The notes below the pieces were generated by a model. The model had not been told where the DNA came from and did not search any database. It worked only from the letters and a program-made list of their open reading frames with translations. A stretch of DNA of 64,000 nucleotides. Origin: Virgisporangium aliadipatigenens (GTDB lineage: Bacteria > Actinomycetota > Actinomycetes > Mycobacteriales > Micromonosporaceae). Each line of letters starts with the position of its first letter. The first letter of the stretch is position 1. This document shows, in pieces, positions 28,317-38,489 of the stretch. The position numbers and the translations under genes were made by a program. The DNA lies in contig NZ_BOPF01000046.1 of NCBI RefSeq assembly GCF_016863615.1, positions 1 to 64,000 of the forward strand. The letters are read 5' to 3'.

Positions 28317-28811
28317 ATGCGCAAGATCACCAAGCGGGTCGCGGTCATCGGTGCGGTCAGCTCACTGGCTCTCGGCGGCGGGGTGGCCTGGGCGGCGTGG
28401 ACCGTGTCCGGCAGCGGCACCGGCTCGGCGGCGGCCGGCTCGGCACTCGAGCTGACGGCGACGGGGAACACCGGCACGACGCTGCTCTATCCGGGTGCGA
28501 CCGCCGACCTCGCCTTCACGGTCAGCAACCCGAACCCCTTCCCGGTCAACGTCACGTCGGTCACCGCCGGCGAGGCTCCGGTGATCACGGTCGACTCGGG
28601 TCACTCCGGCTGCGCCGCGACCAACGTGGAATTCGTGACGGGTGCCGCGCTGGCTGGAACCGTGCTGGTGCCGGCGAAGACCACGAGCAACGGCACCGCG
28701 TCCGGGTCCGTCACGGGCGCGCTGCGGATGATTCCCGACGCAGCGAATGCTTGCCAGGGCGCCACCTTCACGGTCAATTTCAGCCTCAGCGGTGCGAGCG
28801 CTGCCAGCTGA
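28317..28811 (+). CDS. Secreted protein A of a four-gene cluster (SipW-type signal-like)
   Basis: The 164-residue protein starts at ATG 28317 behind GGGAGG. The N-terminus MRKITKRVAVIGAVSSLALG, then VAWAAWTVSGSG, resembles the SipW-dependent-type signal of TasA/camelysin-like proteins. The mature domain has LYPGATADLAFTVSNPNPFP and ANACQGATFTVNF, two motifs shared with the next two gene products, and two cysteines. An Ig-like beta sandwich is likely. It may be a surface or matrix protein; this is inference. Confidence 0.7.
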   Translation: MRKITKRVAVIGAVSSLALGGGVAWAAWTVSGSGTGSAAAGSALELTATGNTGTTLLYPGATADLAFTVSNPNPFPVNVTSVTAGEAPVITVDSGHSGCAATNVEFVTGAALAGTVLVPAKTTSNGTASGSVTGALRMIPDAANACQGATFTVNFSLSGASAAS

Positions 28812-28872
28812 TTGCCGGGACTGCGGGGGTCGTTGAGGGGCGGCCCCCGCGCAGCCCTGTGAGGGGGAGCGG

Positions 28873-29352
28873 ATGCGGAAGTTTGCGAAGCGCGGCATCA
28901 CCGTCGGACTCGCCACGCTGATCGGCCTGGGCAGCACCGCCGCGTGGGCCGCCTGGACCGCCACCGGCACCGGTTCCGGCCAGGCCAAGGCCGGTCAGGC
29001 GCTACGGATCTCCACCGTGGCGACGACCGGCGCCGGCACGACGCTGTTCCCGGGTGGTGCCGGCGACCTGCTGGTCAACGTGAAGAACCCGAATCCCTTC
29101 CCGATCCGGGTCAACACGGTGGTCCCGGGCACCTCGATCACCGCCGACGGCGCGCACGCGGGCGCGGGGTGCAGCGGCGCCGCGACCGGTGTCACGGCCG
29201 AGGAGTTCGTCACGGTCGACTGGACGGTCGGGCCGGACTCGGCGGCGCAGTTCACGGTGCCGGGGGCGGTGCGGATGGGCAACGGTTCGGTGAACGCGTG
29301 CCAGGGCGCGGTGTTCAGCGTGCCGGTCGTGCTCGTCGCGACGAGCGCATGA
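28873..29352 (+). CDS. Secreted protein B, paralogue of A
   Basis: The 159-residue protein starts at ATG 28873 behind GAGGGGGAG. The N-terminus MRKFAKRGITVGLATLIGLG, then AAWAAWTATGTG, matches protein A. The shared motifs are LFPGGAGDLLVNVKNPNPFP and NACQGAVFSV, again with two cysteines. The stop overlaps the next start as ATGA. Tandem duplication with divergence is the simplest origin. Confidence 0.7.
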   Translation: MRKFAKRGITVGLATLIGLGSTAAWAAWTATGTGSGQAKAGQALRISTVATTGAGTTLFPGGAGDLLVNVKNPNPFPIRVNTVVPGTSITADGAHAGAGCSGAATGVTAEEFVTVDWTVGPDSAAQFTVPGAVRMGNGSVNACQGAVFSVPVVLVATSA

Positions 29353-29855
29353 GCAGAAGGACGAGCGCGCTCACCATCGCGCTGAGCTGGGCGACGCTGA
29401 TGATGGTGCTGTTCGGCGGCCTCGGTGCGGCCGAGCCTTCCGCGCAGGGCGTCAGCCTCAACCTCCGGCACTCGCTCGAACTGCGGCTCGACGCGCACCG
29501 GGGGCCGGAGGCGGTGGCGTTCGAGATCGGTGCCGCGCCGGTGACGGGGCTGTATCCGGGGGCGACGAAGCCGATGAAGCTGGTCATTGTCAATCCGACC
29601 CGGTTCGACCTCAGGATCGAGAGTCTCGCCGGAACGGTCCGGTCGACGACGCGACCCGGATGCGCACCGACACCCACCAATCTCGTCGTGCGGCCGCGGG
29701 TCGGTCCGCCCACGCTGCCGATGACGGTTCCGGCGTATCAGCGCCGGGAGGCCGGATCGGTCACGTTGTACATGCCGAACACGGTTGCCGACGCGTGTCA
29801 GGGCACGGTGTTCGACATCCGGTTCCAGGGATCCGGCGCGAAGGTCCACAAATGA
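29349..29855 (+). CDS. Secreted protein C, distant paralogue of A and B
   Basis: The 168-residue protein starts at ATG 29349 in an ATGA overlap. The signal segment is LTIALSWATLMMVLFGGLG. The mature part keeps the order of motifs found in A and B: LYPGATKPMKLVIVNPTRFD and ADACQGTVFDIRF, with a Cys before and in ACQG. It lacks the AWAAW signal tail. It overlaps the next gene by four bases. Confidence 0.65.
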   Translation: MSRRTSALTIALSWATLMMVLFGGLGAAEPSAQGVSLNLRHSLELRLDAHRGPEAVAFEIGAAPVTGLYPGATKPMKLVIVNPTRFDLRIESLAGTVRSTTRPGCAPTPTNLVVRPRVGPPTLPMTVPAYQRREAGSVTLYMPNTVADACQGTVFDIRFQGSGAKVHK

Positions 29856-30859
29856 GGGTTCGGGTCATGAAGCGGCCGGCGCTGGTCGGAATCGGTGCGA
29901 CGGCATTGTTGCTGCTGGCGGGGACGACGGCGTTCGCGGTGTGGCGCATGCCGTCGAGCCGCGTGGATCTGGCCGCGCGGGCCGCCGCGATGCCGGTCGG
30001 CAAGGCGCCGACGGTGCGACCGCTGCCCGGGAAACTGCAGATCACCTGGGAACGGGTGACGCTCTCCGGCGGGGTCGACGTGCGCTACCGGGTGAACCGC
30101 TATGCGGCGGCCCACCACGGCGCGCAGCCGGCCGGCGGGTGTGCCGGCACGATCGGGGGCACCGCCTGTGCCGAGGAGAACGTGCCGAACGGCATCTGGA
30201 CCTACACTGTCCAACCCGTGCTGGGCTCGGCGTGGACCGGCCGGGAGAGCGAGAAGAGCGAATCGGTCATCGTCGCCGCGGTGAACGTTCCCCCGAAAGA
30301 TCTTGCTGCTGACGCGGCCTCGACGGCGTCACCGAGTCCGAGTGCGTCGGCGAGTGCGTCGGCGTCACCCTCGGCGTCCGCATCGGCGGGCGGCGCGAGC
30401 CCGTCGCCCGGCCCCAGCGTCGGCGCGAGCCCGAGCCGGTCGGTGGCCACGCCGCACGGGACCGACGTGCAGGCGTCGAACGGCGAGGGCGGCACGGCCG
30501 GCGTGATCGGTCTCGGCGACCGGCTCGTCCTCTCGTTCAGCGGCCCGGTGGATCCGACGACGGTGGCGCACGGCTGGGACGGCAAGGCGGGCCTGCCGGT
30601 GGCGCTCAAGGTCACCGGCACCGAACTGAGCGTCGCCGACGCGGACGGCCCGCTCCCACTCGGCCCGGTCACGCTGGGGGCCGACGGCTACGCGCCCACC
30701 CCGCTGGCCCTCGCGGCCCTGCTGTCCCTGGACGGCCCCCACCTGGTGATCACCGTCGCGGAAAACCAGCCCAGCCCTCCAGTTCCGGTGACAAAGCAGT
30801 CTCAGCTGCAGTGGGGCCCAGTGAAGGAGTCAGGGTCGCCCAAGGACGTCGACTTCTGA
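29852..30859 (+). CDS. Secreted protein D with an FN3-like domain and Ser/Ala linker
   Basis: The 335-residue protein starts at ATG 29852, overlapping the previous stop. The signal region is ALVGIGATALLLLAGTTAFA. A fibronectin-III-like domain (LPGKLQITWERVTLSGGVDV, YRVNRYAAAHHG, IWTYTVQPVLGSAWTGRES) contains a Cys pair. A linker of about 65 residues rich in Ser, Ala and Pro follows. A last beta domain (DRLVLSFSGPVDPTTVAHGW) ends the protein. Being last in the four-gene unit, it may anchor or modify A-C. No enzyme motif is seen. Confidence 0.65.
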   Translation: MRVRVMKRPALVGIGATALLLLAGTTAFAVWRMPSSRVDLAARAAAMPVGKAPTVRPLPGKLQITWERVTLSGGVDVRYRVNRYAAAHHGAQPAGGCAGTIGGTACAEENVPNGIWTYTVQPVLGSAWTGRESEKSESVIVAAVNVPPKDLAADAASTASPSPSASASASASPSASASAGGASPSPGPSVGASPSRSVATPHGTDVQASNGEGGTAGVIGLGDRLVLSFSGPVDPTTVAHGWDGKAGLPVALKVTGTELSVADADGPLPLGPVTLGADGYAPTPLALAALLSLDGPHLVITVAENQPSPPVPVTKQSQLQWGPVKESGSPKDVDF

Positions 30860-30872
30860 CATTAGGGTCTTG

Positions 30873-30929
30873 CGAGCGGTTACGTATGCACCTCAATCCG
30901 GTGGTTTGACGTGCATGGGTAACCGCTCG
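30873..30929 (+). terminator. Long, nearly perfect hairpin after the secreted-protein operon
   Basis: Arms 30873-30883 and 30919-30929 pair perfectly over 11 bases. A single G/G mismatch is followed by seven more pairs (30885-30891 with 30911-30917), a C/C mismatch, and four more (TCAA/TTGA). TCTCTTTT follows the hairpin. It may terminate the operon, but it is longer than a usual terminator and could be another structured element. Confidence 0.6.
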
Positions 30930-31076
30930 TCTCTTTTGGAATGTGTGCGTGCTTCGCGTTTTTGTGATTATTGGAAAGCGCGTACAGAGAGCTGTTATGC
31001 GGCTACTTTGCGTGGAGGGCGTTCATCCAGCCCCTTCACAAGTCCACATGTCCGGGTTCCCGGGCGCCGCTGAACA
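30930..31076. other. Low-GC spacer before the NlpC/P60 gene
   Basis: These bases are distinctly A/T-richer than the surroundings (for example CGCGTTTTTGTGATTATTGG) and carry no recognisable gene. I compared them with the ydaO c-di-AMP riboswitch core that precedes some actinobacterial hydrolase genes and did not find it. They probably hold the promoter of the next gene. Confidence 0.4.
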
Positions 31077-31904
31077 ATGACGCGGCGCGGCCGATTGACG
31101 TTCGGCCACCGGGAAGCGCGTGAGTGCCCCGGGCCGTCCTTGGAGTCGTCTCTGTACGCATCGTTGCGCCGCACCGTTGCGGCCACATCAACAGTTCTGG
31201 CGTTGACGGCCGGCGCGTGGGCGTCGGGAACGGAAGCCGTCGACACCGTGATCGCACCGGAACCCGCCCTCGCGGCGGTGCCGGTCGACTCGTTCGACGC
31301 CACGGCGGAGGCAAGACAGCTCGTGGCCGAGAACCGGCGGGCCGAACGGGAGGCCCGCAAGCAGGCCGAGGCGGAGGCCGCCGCGCAGGCGGAAGCGGCC
31401 GCACAGGCGGCAGCCGCGCAGCAGGCCGCCGAGGAAGAGGACCCGGCGGTCGCCGCCGAGCCCCGCCGCACCGGCACTCGGGCCGACCGCGGGAATGCGA
31501 CCCGCTCGAAGACGACCCGGCAGCCGCGCCGCAACGGCGGCGGAGAGCCGATCGTCAGCGGGAACGGCAATTCCGTCGTCGACTACGCGCTCGCCCAGGT
31601 CGGCAAGAACTACCGCTACGCCGGCACCGGGCCGGGCGGGTTCGACTGCAGCGGCCTCGTGCAGGCCGCCTACGGCCAGGCCGGCGTGAGCCTCCCGCAC
31701 CAGACGGGTGGCCTGTCCGGCAAGGGCCAGGCCGTCGGCCGGAACGACCTGCGCCCGGGCGACCTGGTCTTCACCGACCCCGGCCACGTCGGCATCTACG
31801 TCGGCAACAACCAGATGGTCCACGCCAGCACGCAGCGCGGCGGCGTGAAGCGATCGGACGTGTACCGGTTCGCCTACGGGCGACGCATCACCAACGGCGG
31901 ATAG
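31077..31904 (+). CDS. Secreted NlpC/P60 cell-wall endopeptidase
   Basis: The enzyme should cut stem peptides of peptidoglycan. The 275-residue protein starts at ATG 31077, although the hydrophobic signal (VAATSTVLALTAGAWASG) begins only near residue 34, so a later start such as TTG 31140 is possible. A Glu/Ala-rich coiled stretch (EARQLVAENRRAEREARK) precedes a basic linker. The NlpC/P60 domain then has the Cys in GGFDCSGLVQAAYG, the His in DPGHVGIYVGNN, and VHASTQRGG. Coiled coil plus NlpC/P60 resembles RipA-type division hydrolases. Confidence 0.9.
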   Translation: MTRRGRLTFGHREARECPGPSLESSLYASLRRTVAATSTVLALTAGAWASGTEAVDTVIAPEPALAAVPVDSFDATAEARQLVAENRRAEREARKQAEAEAAAQAEAAAQAAAAQQAAEEEDPAVAAEPRRTGTRADRGNATRSKTTRQPRRNGGGEPIVSGNGNSVVDYALAQVGKNYRYAGTGPGGFDCSGLVQAAYGQAGVSLPHQTGGLSGKGQAVGRNDLRPGDLVFTDPGHVGIYVGNNQMVHASTQRGGVKRSDVYRFAYGRRITNGG

Positions 31905-31920
31905 GCCGCCTTCACATAGA

Positions 31921-31958
31921 GAGAACCGCCCCGACGTGTGCGCGTCGGGGCGGTTCTC
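31921..31958. terminator. Bidirectional terminator hairpin
   Basis: A perfect 16-base-pair stem (31921-31936 with 31943-31958) has a six-base loop, TGTGCG. It lies just past the NlpC/P60 stop and includes the stop region of the convergent phosphatase gene. Confidence 0.85.
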
Positions 31959-32559
31959 AGATGCGCACCTCGGCCGGATAGTCGGTGCCGCGCATGTGCG
32001 CCGGCAGGTGCCCCACGTCGTTGTACGCCAACAGCCGCGTCCGGTCCGGCCAGTACGCGATGACGGTCAGCGCGCAGTTGTAGTCGAGCATCCGCAGCCA
32101 CGCGTGATCCGGCGCGTCCAGCGCCCTCGACACGAACCAGTTGATGAGGTTCCCGTGCGTGACGAGGAGTTCCTTGCCGCCGAGTGCGGGGCCGGCGAAG
32201 CGGGAGATGGCCTTGGACGCCTGCGCCGCGCCGTCGGTGAGCACTTCTTCCGGGAACTCGCCCAAAAACTCCGCCTGCTGTGCGGACAGGTGCTGCGCGT
32301 CGGGGACCGCGGGGATGCACTCCTGGAGGAGTTCGGAGGGCTCCAGCGGAACCCCGCGGTGCGGCTCGGCGAGGATCTCGGCCGTCTGCGCGGCGCGTTC
32401 CCAGGGGCTGTGGTGGATCGCGGTGAACTTCGTGCCGCGCAGCCGTTCGGCGAGGCGCCGGGCCTGTTGGCGGCCGAGGTCGGTCAGCACACCCAGCTCG
32501 GGCTCGCTGCCGTGGATGTACTCGCCGTGCCTGACCAGATACAACAGCCGGACCGACAT
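31957..32559 (-). CDS. Histidine phosphatase (phosphoglycerate-mutase superfamily)
   Basis: The 200-residue protein starts at ATG 32559. The catalytic RHG motif is in LLYLVRHGEYIHG; the second His is in LLVTHGNLINWF. An Arg/Glu pair typical of the family is in SPWERAAQTAEIL. Members hydrolyse diverse phosphate esters, and the substrate cannot be read here. It is divergent from the PQQ-repeat gene 79 bases away. Confidence 0.9.
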   Translation of the reverse strand: MSVRLLYLVRHGEYIHGSEPELGVLTDLGRQQARRLAERLRGTKFTAIHHSPWERAAQTAEILAEPHRGVPLEPSELLQECIPAVPDAQHLSAQQAEFLGEFPEEVLTDGAAQASKAISRFAGPALGGKELLVTHGNLINWFVSRALDAPDHAWLRMLDYNCALTVIAYWPDRTRLLAYNDVGHLPAHMRGTDYPAEVRI

Positions 32560-32637
32560 GCTAAGCCCCCAAACAACATTGACACGGACTTATCGGGCTG
32601 AGCGGCGAAAGCGCCTCGGCGCGCTAGCCTACCGACC

Positions 32638-33969
32638 GTGGCTAAGGGCAAGGTCACGAGCCGGATCGAGACCGGTCTCGGTCTCTTCGGACTCATCGCC
32701 ATCGGCGTGACCCTTTCCATCGTATTCAAATGGACGCCCTGGCTCGACGTGCAGGAGTGGTGGGAGAACCGCAAGGTCACGCTCTCCGAGCCGGCCACCT
32801 CGTGGGCCGAACGGGTCGGCAACCAGCCCGACAGCGCCGGCATCACCGACAAGGCGGTCATCGTCTTCCAGGGCGACTTCGTCGAGGCGCGGTCCCGCAC
32901 CGGCGGCGCGGTGCTGTGGAAGAAGGAGACCGACTGGGCGGCCCTCGCCGGTGCGCCCAACGACGCGACGGCGGTCGCCATCGTGTCCAAAGTGGACACC
33001 AAGGGCTTCGAGGCGCTCGACCCGCAGACCGGCAAGGCGCGGTGGACGTCGCCGGAGGCGTCGGGCGCGTGGACGTTCCGCGACGCGGTGCTGGCCGTCG
33101 AGTGCCCGAAGGACGGCTGCCAGGTGGTCAACCGCGCACCCGCCGACGGGGCCGTGCGCTGGAAGGTGCCGGTCGCCGGGGCGCCCCGCGCGCTCGCCGG
33201 CGCCAACTCGACGCTGTTCAACGTGCGCGGGCTCGACGACACGTACAACGACGCGCGATCGGCCGTCCCGCGCACGATGCCGAAGTACGTGGGCTTTCCG
33301 GTGGACCGGAAGCTGCAGGTCGTCGACACGGGCTCGGGGAAGCGGCTGCGCGAGGACGAGATTCCCAAGGAGGCTCGTGCCGTTCTCATCGGAAATCGCA
33401 TCGTGTACTCGTCGGCCGCGGCCGGCAGCGGCGGGTGCCGGTACACGATCGTCGGCAAGGACGCCGCGAGCGGCAAGGAAGTGTGGCGCAAGGACGGCTA
33501 CGACCTGCGGACCGCGGGCGGCGCGGCCTGCGAGCCGCGCAAGGATCCGCCCGGCGGCGGCGTCGTCCTCATCGGCGTCCGGTACGACGGGCGGCACGTC
33601 TTTCTGTCCGCTGTGGACGGTCGCGAGCTGGCCGTCGCGGCCGAGGGAGAGCGCATCGAGGGAACGGACGGCGAGTACGGACTGGTCCGTTCCGTCGACG
33701 GCAAGACGCTCAAGGCGTTGAGTCTCAGCCGGGGCGGCGTGGCGGTGTGGACCCGTCAGGTGGCGCCGAAGGCGCAGGTCGGCATGACGCCGTTCGCCGT
33801 GTTCGTCACCGACGCCGAGACCGAACGCATCGTCGCCCTCGAACCCGTCACCGGTGCGGTGAAGCTCGACGTGGCGAGCGGGGCGACCGTGCTCGGACTG
33901 AGTCCCGACGGGGTGGCGCTGTCCCGTGGGCGCACGGTCGGCTGGCTCGGCTTCGGCGCGGTCGCCTGA
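32638..33969 (+). CDS. Membrane-anchored PQQ-like beta-propeller protein
   Basis: The 443-residue protein starts at GTG 32638. One membrane helix (TGLGLFGLIAIGVTLSIVF) lies near the N-terminus and the rest is outside. Propeller blades are visible: EARSRTGGAVLWKKE, FEALDPQTGKARWTSPEA, VNRAPADGAVRWKVPV and GKDAASGKEVWRKDG. Two GG-C-type pairs (KDGCQVV, GGCRYT) may form disulfides. It resembles the 16726 protein in plan, though with low sequence identity. No ligand is known. Confidence 0.75.
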   Translation: MAKGKVTSRIETGLGLFGLIAIGVTLSIVFKWTPWLDVQEWWENRKVTLSEPATSWAERVGNQPDSAGITDKAVIVFQGDFVEARSRTGGAVLWKKETDWAALAGAPNDATAVAIVSKVDTKGFEALDPQTGKARWTSPEASGAWTFRDAVLAVECPKDGCQVVNRAPADGAVRWKVPVAGAPRALAGANSTLFNVRGLDDTYNDARSAVPRTMPKYVGFPVDRKLQVVDTGSGKRLREDEIPKEARAVLIGNRIVYSSAAAGSGGCRYTIVGKDAASGKEVWRKDGYDLRTAGGAACEPRKDPPGGGVVLIGVRYDGRHVFLSAVDGRELAVAAEGERIEGTDGEYGLVRSVDGKTLKALSLSRGGVAVWTRQVAPKAQVGMTPFAVFVTDAETERIVALEPVTGAVKLDVASGATVLGLSPDGVALSRGRTVGWLGFGAVA

Positions 33970-34056
33970 GAGAGAAATTCCTTTTTCCTCGGCGTGCAAC
34001 GGCCCGGCGGGCGATCTCGTAAAAGAGGTGTCCCGAAGCGCGCCGAGAAAGGGTTG

Positions 34057-34176
34057 GTGGCCCGATTCAAACGGCCTTCCGAACAGGATCGCGAGTTCAC
34101 CGAGTTCGTGACGACGCGGCGGAGCGGCCGTCGCCGACCGCGAAGGCCTCCGACGCGGTCAACTGGTCGATCCTGA
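34057..34176 (+). pseudogene. Possible truncated ECF sigma factor gene (N-terminal remnant)
   Basis: A 39-codon frame from GTG 34057 begins VARFKRPSEQDREFTEFVTT, which resembles the N-terminus of SigE-family ECF sigma factors (DREFxEFVxAR). The next residues are Arg/Pro-rich and unrelated, and a stop follows. I could not find sigma region 2 downstream in any frame. The stretch 33970-34217 holds nothing else recognisable. Deletion is the simplest explanation, but a chance match is possible. Confidence 0.35.
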
Positions 34177-34217
34177 CGGCGGTCGCTCTGGCCCAACCGC
34201 GCGGTCGCCCGTCGGGA

Positions 34218-34943
34218 TCAGACCTTCGCCAGCTGCTTCGCGGCGATGATCGAGGACTCCTTGCACACGTTCGCGGCGGTGTTCGGCGACGGGGCGTCGA
34301 CGGTGATCCAGGTGATGACGTTCCCCCGGCCGATGTACGCCTCGCACACGGTGGCGGTGGTGCCGTCCTCGGTGACGGTCTGCTCCGTCCACGCGTAGGA
34401 GCTGTCGACCCCCTCGAGCTTGCCGAGGTCGAACACGCCGGTGATGGTCCGCTTGGTCTTGTCCTCGGTGTATTCCTTGCAGGTGCCGTAGTTCTTCTTG
34501 ATGGACGAGATGTGCTCGCTCGCCGGAACGGCCTTGTTGCCCACCGCCACGAGGCCGAGCCACCAGGCGTCGGCCTCCCAGGTGCGGTTCATGCCGTCGT
34601 TCTGCCCCTTGGAGACGGTCGACAGCTCCTTGCCGCAGACGGCGCCGAGCGAGTAGAGCGCCTCGTCGTCGTTCTCCTTGATGTGGTGGCCGCCGAGGCC
34701 GTCGAAGGCGTTCGGGGCGGGGACCGCTGCCTTGGCGTCGGCCGCCGTCCCGGCCGGTCCGCGGGCCCTGGTGGGGCTGGCACTGGCCTTGGGCGAGGCG
34801 GCCGCCGATCCGGAGGGCGCCGGCGACGCGGCTGCGCCGTCGGCGATGCGCTTGGCCGCCTGGACATGCCCCTTCTCGTCCGTGGACGCCGCACAGCCGG
34901 CCGTCGCGAACAACACCAGTGCGGCGATCGCCAGGACGCGCAT
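34218..34943 (-). CDS. Secreted lipoprotein of unknown function
   Basis: The 241-residue protein starts at ATG 34943 with a lipoprotein signal (MRVLAIAALVLFATAGC). A Ser/Ala/Pro-rich spacer of about 60 residues precedes the folded part. That part has three cysteines (LGAVCGKEL, YGTCKEY, ATVCEAYIG) plus NVCKES near the end, enough for two disulfides. Motifs such as EADAWWLGL and NVITWITVD are not ones I can place in a family. Confidence 0.75.
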   Translation of the reverse strand: MRVLAIAALVLFATAGCAASTDEKGHVQAAKRIADGAAASPAPSGSAAASPKASASPTRARGPAGTAADAKAAVPAPNAFDGLGGHHIKENDDEALYSLGAVCGKELSTVSKGQNDGMNRTWEADAWWLGLVAVGNKAVPASEHISSIKKNYGTCKEYTEDKTKRTITGVFDLGKLEGVDSSYAWTEQTVTEDGTTATVCEAYIGRGNVITWITVDAPSPNTAANVCKESSIIAAKQLAKV

Positions 34944-35062
34944 GTCGAGGACCCCTTCCCGTTGGTCGGCGTCCAATACGGATTTCGCGGCGTTCGGTTT
35001 GATTGCGGGCGCAATGACTATGCGGACCACTAGCGATTGACGGTTCGTGCTACATAAGCCGG

Positions 35063-35419
35063 ATGCGCATCGGCATCGACTTCGGCACCACGCACACCGT
35101 CGCGATGCTGGAACGACCGCACGGCCGGGTGGAGCCGCTGGCCGGCCGCGGCGGCGGGTGGCCCGTTCGGGTGCTGGCGGTCGTGCTGGTCGTCGGCGGC
35201 ATCCACGCGGCGGTGCACGCGTTCCTCGAACGGCGGGCGTGGGCCGGCAACGAGCCCTGGCGCATCCCCGACGCGTACCTGTCGGGCACGCACACCGTGT
35301 GGAAGGCCGCGGTCGACTGGATCGGGCCGGCGGGGTACACGGTGTGCGTGCTCGTGGCGTTCCACCTGCTGCTCATCGGGACGGCGGCCTGGCGACGGAG
35401 CGCGACGCACGGTCGCTAA
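35063..35419 (+). CDS. Chimeric ORF: Hsp70-like start joined to a membrane segment
   Basis: The 118-codon frame from ATG 35063 begins MRIGIDFGTTHTVAML, the phosphate-1 motif of Hsp70/actin-like ATPases, then RPHGRVEPL. After about 25 residues it switches to unrelated membrane sequence with hydrophobic stretches VRVLAVVLVVGGIHAAVHAF and YTVCVLVAFHLLLIGTAA. A complete Hsp70 needs several hundred residues, so the ATPase part is non-functional. It looks like a deletion that joined the 5' end of one gene to the 3' end of another. Whether it is expressed is unknown. Confidence 0.55.
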   Translation: MRIGIDFGTTHTVAMLERPHGRVEPLAGRGGGWPVRVLAVVLVVGGIHAAVHAFLERRAWAGNEPWRIPDAYLSGTHTVWKAAVDWIGPAGYTVCVLVAFHLLLIGTAAWRRSATHGR

Positions 35420-35428
35420 CGTAAGCCC

Positions 35429-37049
<1,621 letters not shown>

Positions 37050-37069
<20 letters not shown>

Positions 37070-38489
37070 CGTAGTCGATCCCTATCTCCGCAAGTCAAAG
37101 GGCATGTCCGTTGAGCGGCAGCTCGCGGACATCACCGAAGCTGCCGACGCCGAAGGGCTCACGCTCGGACGGACCTTCGCGGACCCAGACCGCTCCGCGT
37201 CGCGGCACCGCCGGCGAGAGCGGGAGGACTTCGCCGCCCTCGTCGAGCACATCCAATCCGGTGACTGCCGGATGATCGGAATCGCCGAGGCGTCGCGAGG
37301 TTCCCGAGACCTCACCGAGTGGTCTGGCTTTCTCGACCTGTGTCGCGCCCAGAAGGTCCGCATCCTCGTGTCCACTCACGAGCGCGTATACGACCTCCGC
37401 CGCCGCCGCGACTGGCGGGCGTTGGTCGACGAGGGCGTCGACGCGGCCGACGAGTCGGAGAAGCTCTCCGAACGCGTGCGATCGGGGAAGCGCCAAGCTG
37501 CTCGCGACGGAAAGCCGGCGGGCCGACTCGCGTACGGCTTCATTCGTACCTATGACGTCACCGGCCAGTTCGTCGCGCAGCTGCCCCACCCCGAGCAGGC
37601 CCCGGTCGTCGCCGAGATGGTCCGCCGCATCGCCGAAGGGGAGGCTCTCCACGCGATCGCCGCGGACCTGAACGCGCGAGGCATCACCATGGCCGGCGGT
37701 GCCCCCTGGAGAGGCCCCCTGGTACGACAGACCGTCCTGCGGCCGGCGTACATCGGCCGGCGGGTCCACCACGGTGAGGACGTCGGCGACGCGACGTGGG
37801 AGCCCATCGTCGACGTCGACGAGTGGCATCGCGCCGAGGCGATCCTGCGCCACCCGAACCGCCGCAGCACCACCAGGGGCTCCGCGCTCACCCACTGGCT
37901 GACGAACGTGCCCCGCTGCGGCGGCTGCACCACCGGCAGACTCGTGGCCAAGACCCAGGGTGCGAGCGGGCGGCCGACGCGCTACGCCTGCGGGGCCTGC
38001 AACGGGGTCTTCGTCCACGCCGGCCGGCTGGAGGACTTCGTCCAGGAACTCGTCCTCGGGCGGTTGGCCCAACCAGACGCACTCGCCGCGTTGCAACCGG
38101 CCGACGACCCGGCCGCCCGGGAAGCCGAGCGCACGGTGACCAAGCTGAAGGAGCGGCTGGAAGAGCACTACGCCGAGGCCAGGGTCGGGCGCTTGTCGGC
38201 CCGAGGTCTCGCCGTCGTCGAGGCTGGATTGCTGGCCGACATCGCCGCGGCGGAGAGTCGGGCGCGGCGGGTAGTGCTGCCCGCCGCGCTGCGGGACGTC
38301 GACCCGGCGCAGGTCATCGAGAAGTGGCCGACGATGGCGGCGAAGTCCCGCCGTGTCTACACCATGGCGCTGGTCGAGTTGGTCGTCGGGCCGGCGATCC
38401 GTCGCGGCCCCGGGTTCGACCGCCGGCGGCTGGCCGAGTCGCGGTGGACCGGTGATTCGATGACGTTAGGCGAGCACGGCCTGGTCTAG
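37050..38489 (+). CDS. int: Large serine integrase
   Basis: It recombines attP with the chromosomal attB by a serine nucleophile. The 479-residue protein starts at GTG 37050. The N-terminal resolvase domain has [14 protein letters not shown] with the catalytic Ser in RKS, then [17 protein letters not shown] and [10 protein letters not shown]. The recombinase domain ([20 protein letters not shown]) follows. A zinc ribbon ([11 protein letters not shown], then YACGACNGV) and a coiled-coil stretch ([20 protein letters not shown]) end it. The stop overlaps the convergent repressor gene by three bases. Confidence 0.95.

Noticed and set aside
27866-28921. A 351-codon frame crossing the intergenic region and protein A
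   Set aside because: It has no ribosome site, no domain, and runs out of frame through the better-supported gene at 28317.
30860-31136. A ydaO-type c-di-AMP riboswitch upstream of the NlpC/P60 gene, expected because disA is nearby
   Set aside because: The conserved core of actinobacterial ydaO motifs (a GCTAACCCGG-like stretch after paired GG/CC blocks) is absent. Only the long hairpin at 30873-30929 is found.
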